Positions 44,359 to 57,442 of a stretch of 64,000 nt of DNA are shown piece by piece. The stretch is from the NCBI GenBank assembly GCA_027422505.1, contig JAPQWV010000028.1, positions 5,546,001-5,610,000 on the forward strand. The letters are read 5' to 3'. Below the pieces are notes generated by a model. It was not told the origin of the DNA, ran no database searches, and saw only the letters and a list, made by a program, of their open reading frames with translations. The first letter of the stretch is position 1, and every line of letters begins with the position of its first letter. The position numbers and the translations under genes were made by a program. Source of the DNA: Craterostigma plantagineum. Taxonomy: Eukaryota > Streptophyta > Magnoliopsida > Lamiales > Linderniaceae.

Positions 44359-44706
44359 TGATTCAGGCCCCAAAAATGTTTTAAAATAGGGTTAAGGACC
44401 TGACAGAAAAAAATTAGTTAGGACCCAATTTTCGTAAAATTTAGAGATAAGGACCTTAATTTTCACAAGTGGTATAAAGTATATATGAACTGGTATCGAA
44501 TGATTCTTTTATGTTATTTCAGAACAATGAAGTGGTACTGCGGAACCATAAAGTGGTACTGCGAAACCATAAAGTGGTACTAAAGTAAAATGAAGTGGTA
44601 CTGCAGAACAATTAAGTGGTACTGCAGAAATCGGATCCTTTAAATTAATTATTTTTCTGTCAGGGCCTGAAACCTAATTTCAGACCCTGACAGGGGCCTG
44701 AAACGT
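44359..44706. mobile_element. Small inverted-repeat element with AAGTGGTACT minisatellite
   Basis: Left edge TTCAGGCCCC and right edge GGGGCCTGAA form a perfect 10-bp inverted repeat. Inside, 44525-44630 repeats AAGTGGTACTGCGGAACCAT-like units of 20-25 bases about five times. No convincing target duplication was found. Probably a non-autonomous DNA transposon. Confidence 0.5.
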
Positions 44707-44889
44707 AATTTGCCCAAAATATAATTAAATACCAAAGTGGACGGTGAATTTACATGCGAACCCATCTCGAAAGAAGGAACAGTTGCTAAATCTAAACTTG
44801 TTCAACTCAACAAAAGATAGATAGATAGTTATGATGATGTGATGCTACTTCGCCACCAAACGGACTGACCGAGTGACTGACTATCTTCA

Positions 44890-47800
44890 TCATGTAATGG
44901 CAGCTAATCCAATCTTATTATCCCCTTGATCATGAACTAAAGTAGCATCCGAACCTCGAGACCTCGCTGAACAAGTTATATAAAACAAAGGATATCATGA
45001 TTTCACGGATTATTAGAACTACTAAGTACTACTATTATTATTGAAGATATATACATATTATATGTGTAAACTCTTGTTTGACTTTCATATTGAAAAGAGA
45101 GACAGATAAGATGTGATGAAACGCTTACTAGTGACATTTGTGATGACGTTGATCGTCTTCTGAGAAGCAATGGCCTTCAACTTGTTTCCAGTTGCCAGCA
45201 TTAAAAGACTTCTCATGTGCTGCTTCTGCTCCTTAGGACTGGCTGTTTTTGACAAAGCTTCTTCAAAAGCAATCAAATCTTGAGGTGTGATACAAGGCAG
45301 AGACAGCAGAATCTGCCAAAAGAAAAACAAAATTTGATATTAATCATAGGTAGATTGCCATAGCAGCACATTATTACAACAGAAAGGAGAAGAAAGATAT
45401 GATTACTGCTGACCTGGCGAGGCAATGGATCTCTCCCAGAAAGGCCAACGAAGATTTCACGGCAGAGACTAATTAATTCTGCACTTATGATAGCATTGGA
45501 CTCTAAGGTTAGTCCTCGGATGATTGCTGAGAAGAGATCTTTACACACAAATTCTCTAAGCCCCACGTTATTAGTCAAAACAGCAAGGTGTATCACCACT
45601 CCGCAGAAGGAATAAACCTTGGACATGGCCTCACTGTCCGTCCAACCAAAAGCTTCCACGCATATCTTTAATGTTGGAGCAGCAAGACTTTCCTTGTTCA
45701 TCACAAATCTGCAAAAGAGGACACTTATAGTTGGATGATAGATGGTGGCAGCGGGTCAGATATATGATGTACTACAAGTGATATACATACATACCCAACC
45801 ACCGAAGAATGAGCAAATGCATCCAAGTTTCTCAGAGAACCATCAGCAGCCGTGTGGCTAATTTGGGTAGCCTGTTCTAGTGCAGGAAGCCCTGTGTTAA
45901 GTCCCGGGGCAGCCATAGCAGATAAAAGTAAACATACTTCACGGGTTAGGTCCCTTAGAAGCTTTTCCTCCATCACTTCAGTCTTTAAGTCCGATCCCTC
46001 TTGTATTCCGAGCAGATCAGGCGTTCTAGCTTTGCCTTCTTGTAAAAGACTTGACCATGAAGAGCTAAGAGCTTTCGGAATGTGCACAAGTAACGGATAC
46101 AAGAGTTGCTCGAGCCACATATCCCACATATCTGCGGGAATATGCTTAATGAGAGGAATTAGAGCTGAGTGCAACATCTGCTTTATATGCCTGAACTCCA
46201 TGTACTGAATGCTTTCCATCAATGCTATAGATAAGGAATTAGAGTCCATGCTTCTGAAAAAGGAATCCCCGAGGGTTGCAGATAAACCCAATATGCTATA
46301 CCTAGAATAAATAGTTAATAAAGTAATTGAACATCCACTTCCACTGTCCAGCAACAAGTTTTAACGAATATATCTAAGCCGATTCTAGGAAAGCAAAAAT
46401 ATTATTCTTTTATATAAGACAGAGAAGATCTGTCGCATGAACCATCTGTAAGCATGGATTGGCAGAGATTAGGAAGTGCGTATACCTCATTAGCCGACAT
46501 TATACGGCACTAACTTAAATGGTTGCACATCCTACGGATATTCCAAGTGAAGTACAACTAACTAACAGGGTCGAGCAAGTATCTAGTGGTTAGGAAGATT
46601 GACAAATCAGATTTGGACTAGAATTAATGCAATTTCCAGTATATACCAAGTCCAGATAGGAATAAGATGAACAATAAGCTAAGGTTAGGTGGACAGGGAA
46701 CACTAAACGAAAATTTTCACTTTAAAAGAGTAGCGTCTCTGTCTTAGTTCTCTTGATATCTTAAAAAAACCCAGCCCCAAAAAGAGGTCGTCTTCTGCCT
46801 GGGTATCATCCGGTCTCACTTCCATAATATATTTATAAAGGAATGGGTAACCCAGTAAGATGAAAAGTAAAGTGGAGCATGGAACTTAAAGTAAATACAC
46901 TCCTTATACCCGCTTTCTCTTATTCCTCTAAACCAATTCCGTATACTTTCAATTGCATCAGGAGAAGCCTCCTTGCTGACATCAAATTGAGATCCATCAC
47001 CGAAAGCTAAAGCACCTTTGGGCAACTTAGGCTTCCCTTCTCCAAGAAGGCTGTTCTTTTCTACATCACTCATAACCATCCCAGCCTTGACTTCTCCAGG
47101 AAGAAGTACACTTACAGATGAAGACCAAAGCGAATGTAAAGCTCGTAGAAGCTGGAAATTAGAAAAACAGAAGTCCATGATAAGAAATCGCAAAAAAAAA
47201 TGAATTTAGGAAAAGTTGAAAAGGGATAAAGCATACTGCAGTACTTTGAGAAGAGGAGGCAGCATCCAAGGGAGATGGGAAGTCATCGGGTGAGCAGCAA
47301 CAGAATTTGTTTTCTCACCATTATCTAGATTCTGATTACTCTTTCTAAAACCACTTCTCTTAAGCGCCTTCTCGAAGAATGTCATAGTATGAAATATTGA
47401 CCACATAAACTGATTCTCAGAAAACAGGCCAACAAATCTCTCTGGGCCCGTCAAGTATTTTTCTTGCCACTCTGGCTGAGTCCATTCATTGCTCAAAGGT
47501 TCTAGCAACCATAACAAAACTTCCTGTTGTTGTTGAACCCTAAACAAGTTCCAAAAATTTGCGAAATATTGAAAATAAGAACTTAGAGAATGCAAAAAGT
47601 AGAAATGTTCATCGAAGCTTACCCAGCGAAAGCAGCCATAACTAGGAAGGATTCGCCTAGAAGGTTTTTCTCTGCCCGCATCAAAGCACCTTCCTTTTGC
47701 AAATATGTCATTGTACTGGCAATGCCCTGGAACAAACAAGAATAATCAGTCAAGACGCAGAGTATCATCATTCAAATGCACTATTCAAGAAGACTATCAT

Positions 47801-50800
47801 TTCCAACACGCTGTCTTCCACTGAAACAGGAAACAGTAGATCACCGTCATGTGGGGCAAGAGGGCCTCTTTAGCAGCCCTAGCAATTCGAATGAAGGACG
47901 TACATATCTGCAATCTTGCACGCCGAGCAGCACTTGTAGAAGGATCCTACAAAAACATAGCTATAGTCAAGCAAGGTAATGAAATAAACGGATTGTTGTA
48001 GCTGATTTGAGAGAGAAGATAAATAAACAACCTTGATCACAAAAGGTAGGGAGGTTAATAGTTCGAATAGTTTATTGATTACACTGCCAACAGCATCTGG
48101 GCAATACCTCAGGAAAGGGCCTAGAGCATCCAGATAATGACCAAGAACTTCAACCAGTGATGGTTCGTTCCATTTTAATGAAATGAGTTGTTGAAGCAAC
48201 CCTTCAGTTGACAGTCAACATAAGCAAAGAGCAGAGAACTAAAAAAGCTTAATAAATTAATGTAGTGGCAGTAATCGAACCTTCAAATATTTTAAGCAGT
48301 GAGATATTGACTTCATTGTTGTTTTGCATGAATTCAGTCGAACCATCAAATATTGCATTAACAATATTTTCCAAAGCCAAATGCATGCTTTCCATCAAGG
48401 CCAGACCCTAGATATTTCAAAGAGACGGATTCAGAAACATGGAGATAATAATGAAAAGTATAGATAACCAGTTAAGCATACACAATTTCACCGCCAGCAA
48501 ATGAAAGGACTGCTAAAGCAATTACGTGAATAAGGTTGATAAGACTTACACTAGAGAGTACAGGCATCAGCGAGAGGTTCTTGATAATCTCAGTAATTCT
48601 GTCCGAGACCTTAATAACTGTGATAAGGGGCTTCTCAGATGCTATCAGACGGATCAGTTCCAACTGCATACACAAAAAAACCTTCTGACCATCCATGTTT
48701 CATAAAAAGTCTTGCAATAAATTTATTTATTTTATCAGTCTTTTGTAAGTAATAATGGTTATATCAGCAGCGGAGATTATCTTACAGTTGATCCATTCAC
48801 AGACTTAGCATGGGAGGGTCAAACAACAATAATAACAAAAAATACATTATATATGCATGAAGTCGATACAAGTGAATATCCGCTTAATGAAAATTGATAA
48901 CAAGGTAAAGGCACTTATCATGGATAACCGGTACAAGCCTAGAATGCCAAAAAGGCATACATCTAAAAAGTGATAAGACAAACAGGAGCAATGTTAATGT
49001 CCAAAGGAGGTAAAGGAAAACAAACAAAAAACAAATCATAATACCAAAACCTGATAAAAAAGATATATAAAAGGATCCAGAGGAGGTAAAGAAAAACAAC
49101 CAAGGAGATTACAGTAACCTCGGAACATATATGATCACACACCATTAAGTGCTCGTTTGGTTGATAGGTTTCTATTTATGAGGGTTTATTTAAGTAAGGG
49201 TTTATATAAAGCAAATTAATGGGTATAAATAAAATGCGTGTTTGGTTAGTGGGTTTAAATAAACATATGTGAGGAGGTGTGTTTATTTAAACCCGTCTAC
49301 ATGGGTTTAGAGTGGTTTTATATAAACCAATAGTTTAGATAAACTAACGAACCAAACACACTAACATGCTTTAAACCCAAGTTTAAAATTACTAAACCCC
49401 TCAACCAAACAAGCACTAAATGGTAGGAAGAAGCCTTACTAAATGTCACTATTACCCATACCAAATTATACTACAAAAAAATCATTGAAAGCTCCTGTGG
49501 TTCCCCTCCCTTGGAAGAATTCACAAAACCAGAAACGTCCGTTCTAGCCAAAAACTTACTAAGAATAGGCCTATCATATCTACAGGATTCAGAAGCTGCA
49601 TCATTGACTGGCATAACCATTCACCCTAAACAAACTGTAATTGATATCAAGTTCATGTTTCATCAACAAGACATCTCTTGATTTATCGTGTCAGTTAACA
49701 GGATAAAGTGACGGAAGATCACAATTCACACTTTTGAGGAGCCTTATGCTTCAAGCCCCTCGTGATCTTTTATTAGATGCAGAACAATTCAAGTTGCAGC
49801 ATAAACTGGAGAGAATAAGAAGACACCTCGAGGCCAGTTCTTTAAGACTAAGTCATGTCAAGCCAATAAAATTCAACCCAAAAATAAGAAATGAGTGTAT
49901 AACTCTAGGCGTGGAATTGACAATACAGCAGAAAGTCTTCACAAAAAGGTGCACAAACATTGTCGAGGACTATGAAAATAAGAAATATCACAAATGTGCA
50001 TTGCATTCTGCAGATGCCTCCTATCCGGCAACAACTACCAAATATCCCAAATTTGCATTGCACATCCCGGAGATGCCTCTAGGCATACGCCATTTAATAT
50101 CAAACTTTAATACACTATTTATCACTCGTACATTTTTAACTGATGTTTGTAAACCTACTGTGATAGAACATATGCAGTACTACACCAAGTCATTACTACT
50201 TCGATTTCCCTAAAATAAACTCTCAATAGTATTTGTAATGCTAAAGCTTAGACTAGTGTCCGATCATACTATATATAGCACAAGGCACTGAATGCACCTA
50301 CCGAATGCCACATACTCACTCCTCTTTGCACATATATCAACCCCATAAAAAAATTTATTTCCAGAGATGGCATCATAATAAACAGCTCAGAAACAATAGC
50401 ATGATTAAGGTCTCCACTGTGAGCTAAAATGCATATAAAAACATAGCATGACATGAGATGCACTTTCCTCACCAATATACCACTTCAACAGTCAGTCTTC
50501 TAAAAATGATAAATAAATGCATAAGCTTGAATACAGTCAACCGAGGATTGAGATGACATCAGTAAACGTGTAAATTTGAAGTATTGTATTAAAAAAAGAT
50601 ATACATTAAAACTTTTCAAGATGCCCTTATATGATGCATAAAATTCCGAATCATTGCTGGAGCAAATAGTAAAATTCATTTCGTTAGAAATGATTAGTAT
50701 GAGACTTACAAGTCTAGAACGGTATTGACCAAAATCTACTTTATTGTCTAGATCATCACTCCACAACTCCAAGGACCCAACATTAAATGCTGCTTCATGG

Positions 50801-53800
50801 GGAAGTTTTTCTTTATTAATCATGCGTTGGAAGGCCGTTTCTAGTAGGGCACTGCATATACCATCATTGACTAATGTTAAAACATTGATGTTTCCAATAT
50901 CAGCCTTTCTGGACCCCAAGCTCACTTCGTTGGCCAAAGCAGTCTTTTGTTTATTTGCCAGATCTCGCACGAGTGCCTATCACAATAATAAAATTATTAC
51001 AACTACTAAAGAAAATTAAACACGACTTCTTCCCTGCAATTAGTAACTAAATCTTACCAGCCAAAAGAGTAGAGATTGGTAATGAAGTGACAGCTTAGAG
51101 TGCTGAAAAAATCCTAGCATCTGAAAATTAGGAAACAGGAAGAGAAATCAAATAAACTCAACTAATTCATAAGACCCACACATTTCCCTCGTATCAGGTC
51201 TAAATTCTAAGCCCCATAATAGAAAACATAACAAGCCACATCATAAACTATATCTAGATCTGATTGGATGCATGGAATGGATATCACTTTCTTTTGGTTA
51301 GTAAGAATAAACAGTAGTAATCAATGAAGAAAATCCATCCGAGGGCAAGCAAAATTTGTGAAGATAAAAAATCACAATGATCCTTAAATTTCATATTTGC
51401 GCCAAATGCTTTCATTTCAGAAATTGGCCTCAGCACTCAGTCAACGTTTTTCAGCAGCCTGTGCTTCCATTAATTATTAAGGGAACATTTTCCAAAAGTA
51501 CCTCAAGTCAGCAACTACGAATGCAATTGAATAAACACTAAATTACAAACAGAATGTTTAAATGATATTATGCCATAAATTTTGAATCTACTACTATCAT
51601 TAATAGTATTGACTGAAAAAGACCTGTTGAAGGTAGAATGACACCAATGCATCGTCACTGGCAATACACTGCATGTTTGTGGAACCCAATGAAACAAGAC
51701 TTTCACATATGTACTCAGCGAACTCAATTTCACTTTCATTTTCTCCAGCAACAGGGCTGAAATCTTTGGCTACATTCATTAAAATCTCAAAAAGATTCCT
51801 CATTGCAGAATCGAAGTCGGAATAAGCATCTACAGGTCTTTTTCTACAAAATGTAGAGTATAGTGACAACATATACATAGAAATTTTACCACGGATTTAC
51901 AAAAAATTACCATTAACTACCTTTGTGAGACCAGTTTAAAAAACTCGCATGCATGAAGACGATAATCAGGAGATCTGAGTAAGAACCCGCAACTGTGTAA
52001 CAGATATGGATAAGTGTAAGTACAAAACAGTTTTATTTTAAACCAAACAAAAGAAAGAAGAAAGGAGAGCAACCAAACCCCTGAATAATTCCAAATTTTG
52101 CAAGATCAGACAGAGGTGCCCATTCAGCATATGCAATAACAGCATTGACAGCAGCGATCACTGCCAATGCATGCAGTTTTGCATTGCCCATTTGATTTTT
52201 TCCAGCTTCCATGACTGCAGCACCATAGTGACCCTCCAGTAACTATGCAGATAATCACATGAAAATGTCAATCAATCCAGCACAAAGTACAGTAAAGGTA
52301 ACAGTAAAAAACTTACATTATACAACAGAGGCAATATATCTTGCAACGATTCGGTTAGCCAACGCAATAAAAATCTCCTGCGATCACCTGAAAAAAGAAA
52401 TCTGGTCGAGTTTTACCATGGATGCAGAAGTTCAATGAAGAGACAAGATATATCAATATATTTCATACAAAGAGACGTGGTTGATCTCATAACGACATTT
52501 TTTAAACATAGAAGAGTTGAAAGGAGAATTAAACTTTAGAAGAACAAAATAGATAAAAGAAAAGGATTGCGAGACCTTCTAAATCTTCATTATGAACAGT
52601 AATGTCTTCTGGGAGCCATCTTAACATCATTGCCACCAGCTCAGCCTGCCAGCAAAACATTTTTGCTTAAATAGCCATGATATCATACACATTTATGTGG
52701 ATTAATATAGTATGTAAAAGTAAAAACAAAAGGTTGGGTTTAAATGCATTTGAGTTGCACCTTCCTTCTCAGAATTGATGCTCAAGTTTCAAGTAACTGT
52801 AAGCAACTAATTTCACCAAAATAGAGAAAGCTGTGCACTGCACTTCACCTGTATTGGACCCATACGAGAAAGATTGACTAAGGAAGGATGAAGTTCCTGC
52901 CATAAAGTTGAACCTTCTCTACGAACTATCTGCACAGGTGAACACAATTTTGAATGAAACACAATGGAGGAGGGGCATGCAAATTACAAAGATGCAGCAT
53001 GAAAACCTCAGCAACCAAAGCTGATGTTTGACTTTTCAAAGCCCATTCCTCGCGGGGATCTACGATTTCAGACATCAAAGTAACAGCTACAATTGCAAAA
53101 TTCCTTCTCTCCAAAGAATTTAATTCGTCCCAGCGTAGCCGTACGAGATGCTGAAAGGCACATGAAATGCAGAGCCAAGAGGGATTAATGTCATTATCAA
53201 GAAATCACCACATGGACAATCTGATGCAAGTTTTCATTTAGCAGAGATGACATGCGTTGAAAACAAAATAATGAAGCAATTTGGAAAAAGGATTACCAAG
53301 GGAACACGAAACCAATAAATAAATCAATAGAAGTTGGTCAACAATATAGGAAAGGGAATGAGGGAAATTCCATTATTTAAGCTCACCTAATTCATTCAAA
53401 GTCAAACACATCTAAACACAATGTTCCCGGACAGAAAATGAATTCTCCGAGTTATGCACCAGAGCCAGACATTGGGATGTCTATCAAAAGTTAAGACGGA
53501 AGTGGAGAATCACCAAAACCACATACTACACGAGATAGTTATATTATCTTTTTCTCCACAAGATTAGGTCAGTTCTTTCTGTTAATTCCATCAGACTTTA
53601 CGAAATTCGTGCAAATACATCACTGGCAACAAAACTGAAAATCGAGTGAGCTACTAGAACCTTTACCTGGAGCATTTTGAATGCCTGTAGACGAATTTCA
53701 GATGACCAATCTCTCTTGACTAAAAGAAAAGATGCATTTGCCAATACGTGGACATCCCCGGATTTTATCTGCAAAAAATGTAAGGAAAAAAAAAAGAAAG

Positions 53801-54446
53801 AAGGCCTCAGTTGTAAAGACACCTGCTAAAAGAATGTAACAAACTCACACGAAAAAATGAAGGAGGTGGGCATATTATCTTTCAGACACCATAGCACGCA
53901 CACAACATAAATCGTTAAGAAGCTTAGGTTAGCAATACGAAGACTACAATTTCCAATTAAATTTGCAAAATTTAGCTGCAATGAGGATGGCGGAGATAAT
54001 AAAATATAAAAAAAAAAAATTGGCTGTTCATAAAGACTACGACGTCCGGTACTTGCTGTGGGATTGAAGCTTAGTTTTAGCCTCGTTTGTTAGTCCACCT
54101 AAGCACCAGATGGATGTGGATCAAAAGATTATGAATTGAAGATCTCCAGCTTGGAAATACGCAGTGAGATCATCCACCAACCGAATAAATTATGTCTCAA
54201 AAACAACAACAGTTTGATAAAATTTCACATATAAAACCTACAATACAAAATGTCGTCCACAATACACATAAGAAACGAGCAGTATTTCTCTGTCACAAAA
54301 ACCACACCAGCAGAAGACGAAAAATCGGATAAATTTACGGTATCAAGGTATGAGAGTGCAGCAGCACGAGCATCGCGAGACGAATTACCACCGAACGCAA
54401 CAGCCATGGCTCGGGCCACATCGCTCGCGATTTCACTATCACCCAT
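44890..54446 (-). CDS. HST: HASTY, plant exportin-5 orthologue (complete, 22 exons)
   Basis: Karyopherin-beta family export receptor; in Arabidopsis HASTY acts with RAN-GTP at the nuclear pore and promotes miRNA biogenesis and movement. Exons 5' to 3': 54446-54339, 53768-53667, 53150-53007, 52929-52849, 52645-52576, 52387-52317, 52242-52079, 51992-51921, 51843-51624, 51120-51058, 50976-50710, 48663-48550, 48407-48281, 48201-48032, 47946-47845, 47726-47623, 47539-47245, 47151-46910, 46301-45795, 45708-45414, 45312-45129, 44966-44890. Joined they give 3579 nt, 1192 residues plus TGA, near the usual ~1200; every intron is GT-AG. Telling blocks: YLDTIKSGDVHVLANASFLL, HLVRLRWDEL (residues 71-80), FFEKALKRSGFRKSN and ADMWDMWLEQLL. 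The XPO1-like domain is expected near residues 105-260, the rest HEAT repeats. I chose the ATG at 54446 because MGDSEIASDVARA fits the family start; an in-frame codon at 54485 is less likely. No lesion seen. Intron 11 (48664-50709) holds a small transposon. Confidence 0.96.
49149..49416. mobile_element. Tourist/Harbinger-like MITE in HST intron 11 (268 bp)
   Basis: Ends GTGCTCGTTTGGTTGA and TCAACCAAACAAGCAC are inverted repeats with one mismatch, flanked by TAA at 49146-49148 and 49417-49419. TAA/TTA three-base duplications are typical of PIF/Harbinger. Internal TTTATTTAAACCC/GGGTTTAAATAAA words are also self-complementary, so a hairpin transcript is possible. No coding capacity. Confidence 0.82.
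49420..50709 (-). other. Rest of HST intron 11
   Basis: Intronic, AT-rich. 49980-50090 contains a degenerate 60-bp duplication (TTTGCATTGCA and AGATGCCTC shared). A plus-strand open frame across 49734-50213 looks accidental. Confidence 0.5.
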
Positions 54447-54615
54447 TTCTTTTCTTCTACGATCAAGGATTATGAAATTGCGCAATGAAACTTAGCTCCT
54501 CTCTTACCCAGTAAATTAAACTTTCAGTGATCGTCGGTGGGAAAGATGATTATAAGTGTGCGGAGCTTAGTTCATGTCGCAGGTGAAAACCTAATATTAA
54601 CTAGATTTACCGGCT
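54447..54615 (-). promoter_or_regulatory. Probable HST 5' leader and core promoter
   Basis: Short gap between the HST start codon and the hAT element at 54624. No clear TATA box. The transposon lies within 180 bp of the start codon, so part of the promoter may be transposon-derived. Confidence 0.4.
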
Positions 54616-54623
54616 ATTTTAAC

Positions 54624-55131
54624 TAGGGTTGGTAAACAGGTCGGGTTGGGTCACCTTCGGGTTCAACCCTAACTTGACCTGTTTACTTAAACAGGTTGAA
54701 AAATCAAACTCAAACCCAACCTGCTTTAATCCTAACCCAACCCGCCAACCCGCCAACCCGTTTATAATTAAAAAAGAAAAAAGAAAAAAAAACAAAATTG
54801 ACAGAATTATAAATCCAAATTAAACAAAAAAAGGAGAACTAATGCAATTTTTTTCTAAAAACATCGCGTGAGAGTGAATAGAGAATTAGGGTTAACCCTT
54901 TTATTTTATTTATATTAATAATATTTATAATATATATTATTCGGGTTAAATGGGTTGATTTCGGGTTGATTCCGGGTTGAAAATCCGAACCCTAACCTAA
55001 CCCACTTAATAATTGGGTTGGGTTCGGATTTACCCATTTACGTAAACAGGTAAAAAATGCTAACCCGAACCTGCTATTTTCGGGTGCGGTTCGTGTCCGT
55101 TGGCGGGTCGGGTCGATTTTTAACAGCCCTA
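54624..55131. mobile_element. hAT-like non-autonomous element (508 bp)
   Basis: Left edge TAGGGTTGGTAAAC, right edge AACAGCCCTA; 8-bp target duplication ATTTTAAC at 54616-54623 and 55132-55139, the hAT hallmark. Inner sequence is rich in GGGTTGGGT / ACCCAACCC words. No transposase. Confidence 0.85.
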
Positions 55132-56656
55132 ATTTTAACACAAGGAGCGGTTCATATTTTTATTAAACAAAAGGGAGTGGACAGAAAGTTACTGAAATAC
55201 CTTAAGGGGGTGTTTGTTTTGGGGTGATCTTCCAAAACATCACGGTGATCCTCTCGTTTACCACTTATCACTGTGTTTGTTTAGTCTAGGTGATGAATCA
55301 TCACCGGAATGATGGATCACATAGGTGATGAAAATGGGATGATATTTCATATTTCAGATCACCCCAAAAAACTTAGGTGATCCAACATCATGTGATGAGG
55401 TGATCTATCTAACTTTTTAATGGACGAGAATACCCTCATATTTTAACATTAATATTTTATATGCCATTATAAATATAATTACAAGATTAACATAATTAAA
55501 TCTTAAAAATATTTCAGTTATTTAAAAATATTAAAACTTATATTTAAAAAAAGTACAAATATAAATAATGCTTATAAATTAAATGTATATTTTAATATAT
55601 TAATGATTATCACATAAAATATCACCTTAAAAAAATTTAACACATTATTTAAGTCAACCCTAACTTGACCTGTTTACTTAAACAGGTTGAAAAATCAAAC
55701 CCAAACCCAACCTGCTTTAATCCTAACCCAACCCGCCAACCCGCCAACCCGTTTATAATTAAAAAAGAAAAAAGAAAAAAAAACAAAATTGACAGAATTA
55801 TAAATCCAAATTAAACAAAAAAAGGAGAACTAATGCAATTTTTTTCTAAAAACATCGCGTGAGAGTGAATAGAGAATTAGAGTTAACCCTTTTATTTTAT
55901 TTATATTAATAATATTTATAATATATATTATTCGGGTTAAATGGGTTGATTTCGGGTTGATTCCGGGTTGATTTCGGGTTGAAAATCCGAACCCTAACCT
56001 AACCCACTTAATAATTGGGTTGGGTTCGGATTTACCCATTTACGTAAACAGGTAAAAAATGCTAACCCGAACCTGCTATTTTCGGGTGCGGTTCGTGTCC
56101 GGTTGGCGGGTCGGGTCGATTTTTAACAGCCCTAATTTTAACACAAGGAGCGGTTCATATTTTTATTAAACAAAAGGGAGTGGACCGAAAGTTACTGAAA
56201 TACCTTAAGGGGGTGTTTGTTTTGGGGTGATCTTCCAAAACATCACGGTGATCCTCTCGTTTACCACTTATCACTGTGTTTGTTTAGTCTAGGTGATGAA
56301 TCATCACCGGAATGATGGATCACATATGTGATGAAAATGGGATGATATTTCATATTTCAGATCACCCCAAAAAACTTAGGTGATCCAACATCATGTGATG
56401 AGGTGATCTATCTAACTTTTTAATGGACGAGAATACCTCATATTTTAACATTAATATTTTATATGCCATTATAAATATAATTACAAGATTAACATAATTA
56501 AATCTTAAAAATATTTCAGTTATTTAAAAATATTAAAACTTATATTTAAAAAAAGTACAAATATAAATAATGCTTATAAATTAAATGTATATTTAATATA
56601 TTAATGATTATCACATAAAATATCACCTTAAAAAAATTTAACACATTATTTAAGTC
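54665..56656. repeat. 1-kb direct tandem duplication through two transposons
   Basis: 54665-55655 and 55656-56656 are near identical; copy 2 has a 12-bp extra GATTTCGGGTTG unit and a few 1-bp indels. The left break is inside the hAT element and the right break inside the Harbinger-like element, so copy 1 has a truncated Harbinger element and copy 2 a truncated hAT element (its right edge at 56134). The junction shares only TC/CAACCC microhomology. Confidence 0.92.
55206..55655. mobile_element. Truncated first copy of the Harbinger-like MITE
   Basis: Same left edge (TTAAGGGGGTGTTTG) as 56209, cut at the duplication junction and lacking its right terminal repeat. Confidence 0.8.
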
Positions 56657-56875
56657 ATATATATAGGGTCAAATATGACATTTATACAACGTCACCCTAC
56701 GCATCACAGTGATTAAACAAACAGAATACTTCAATATCACGTTGATCTGCAAAATGAAATATCACTTAAAACAAACACACTGATGACATCTCACATTGAT
56801 CCACATTCCGGTGATACCCACATCACCGTGATATGCGTATCACCGTAATGTTGGATCACCTGAAACAAACACCCC
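56209..56875. mobile_element. Harbinger-like MITE, complete (about 667 bp)
   Basis: Left GGGGGTGTTTGTTTTGGGGTGATC-like edge (written here in part) and right GATCACCTGAAACAAACACCCC are inverted relatives. Flanked by TAA at 56206-56208 and 56876-56878. Interior rich in GATCACC/GGTGATC words. No coding sequence. Confidence 0.8.
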
Positions 56876-56884
56876 TAAACAGAT

Positions 56885-57110
56885 TTTTTTCGAGTAAAGA
56901 AAATTCGAATAATTCGAATTTTTATTTTTTAATTCGAATAACTAATTCGAGTAAAAAAAATTCGAAAAAAAAAATTTAATAATTCGAATTTTCAATTCGA
57001 TTTTGTTTTACCCGAATAAGTCCTATTTTTTTTACTCGAATGCTATTCGAGTAACTCAATCCGAGGTCGAATAATTCGAATAAAAACTCGAATAAACCGA
57101 TTTCTGTTCA
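56885..57110. repeat. AATTCGAAT-type word array
   Basis: About fourteen ATTCGAAT / ATTCGAGT words in 225 bp. The word is a palindrome around TTCGAA. Possibly an end of a non-autonomous DNA transposon; no clear edges. Confidence 0.6.
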
Positions 57111-57442
57111 AAAACGTCGATTTCAGGCTCAGAAACACAAAAATTCACTCATATTTGGGGTTAATATGTTTAATAATCACGAGCCCATCGATTAACAACT
57201 CATTTCGACATGAAATTTCAGTCGAGCGGATCAAAATGATAATCAAACCTTCGATCTTTTTTTTCAACACCCAATCACTTTTTTAAATTTGAAAACCTAG
57301 AATCCCTTTTCTTTTTTTTTAATTTCATTCAAAACTAATCCTATTTAACAAAAATCTCCCTAGATTTGCACGGTTAAAAAGAGGGAGTAGACATGTTGCA
57401 AGACAATAAAGCAAACCCTCAACTAGAGCTCACTGCCACGCC

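Noticed and set aside
49734..50213. 159-codon plus-strand open frame
   Set aside because: It lies in HST intron 11, has no recognisable domain and includes a local 60-bp duplication; probably chance.
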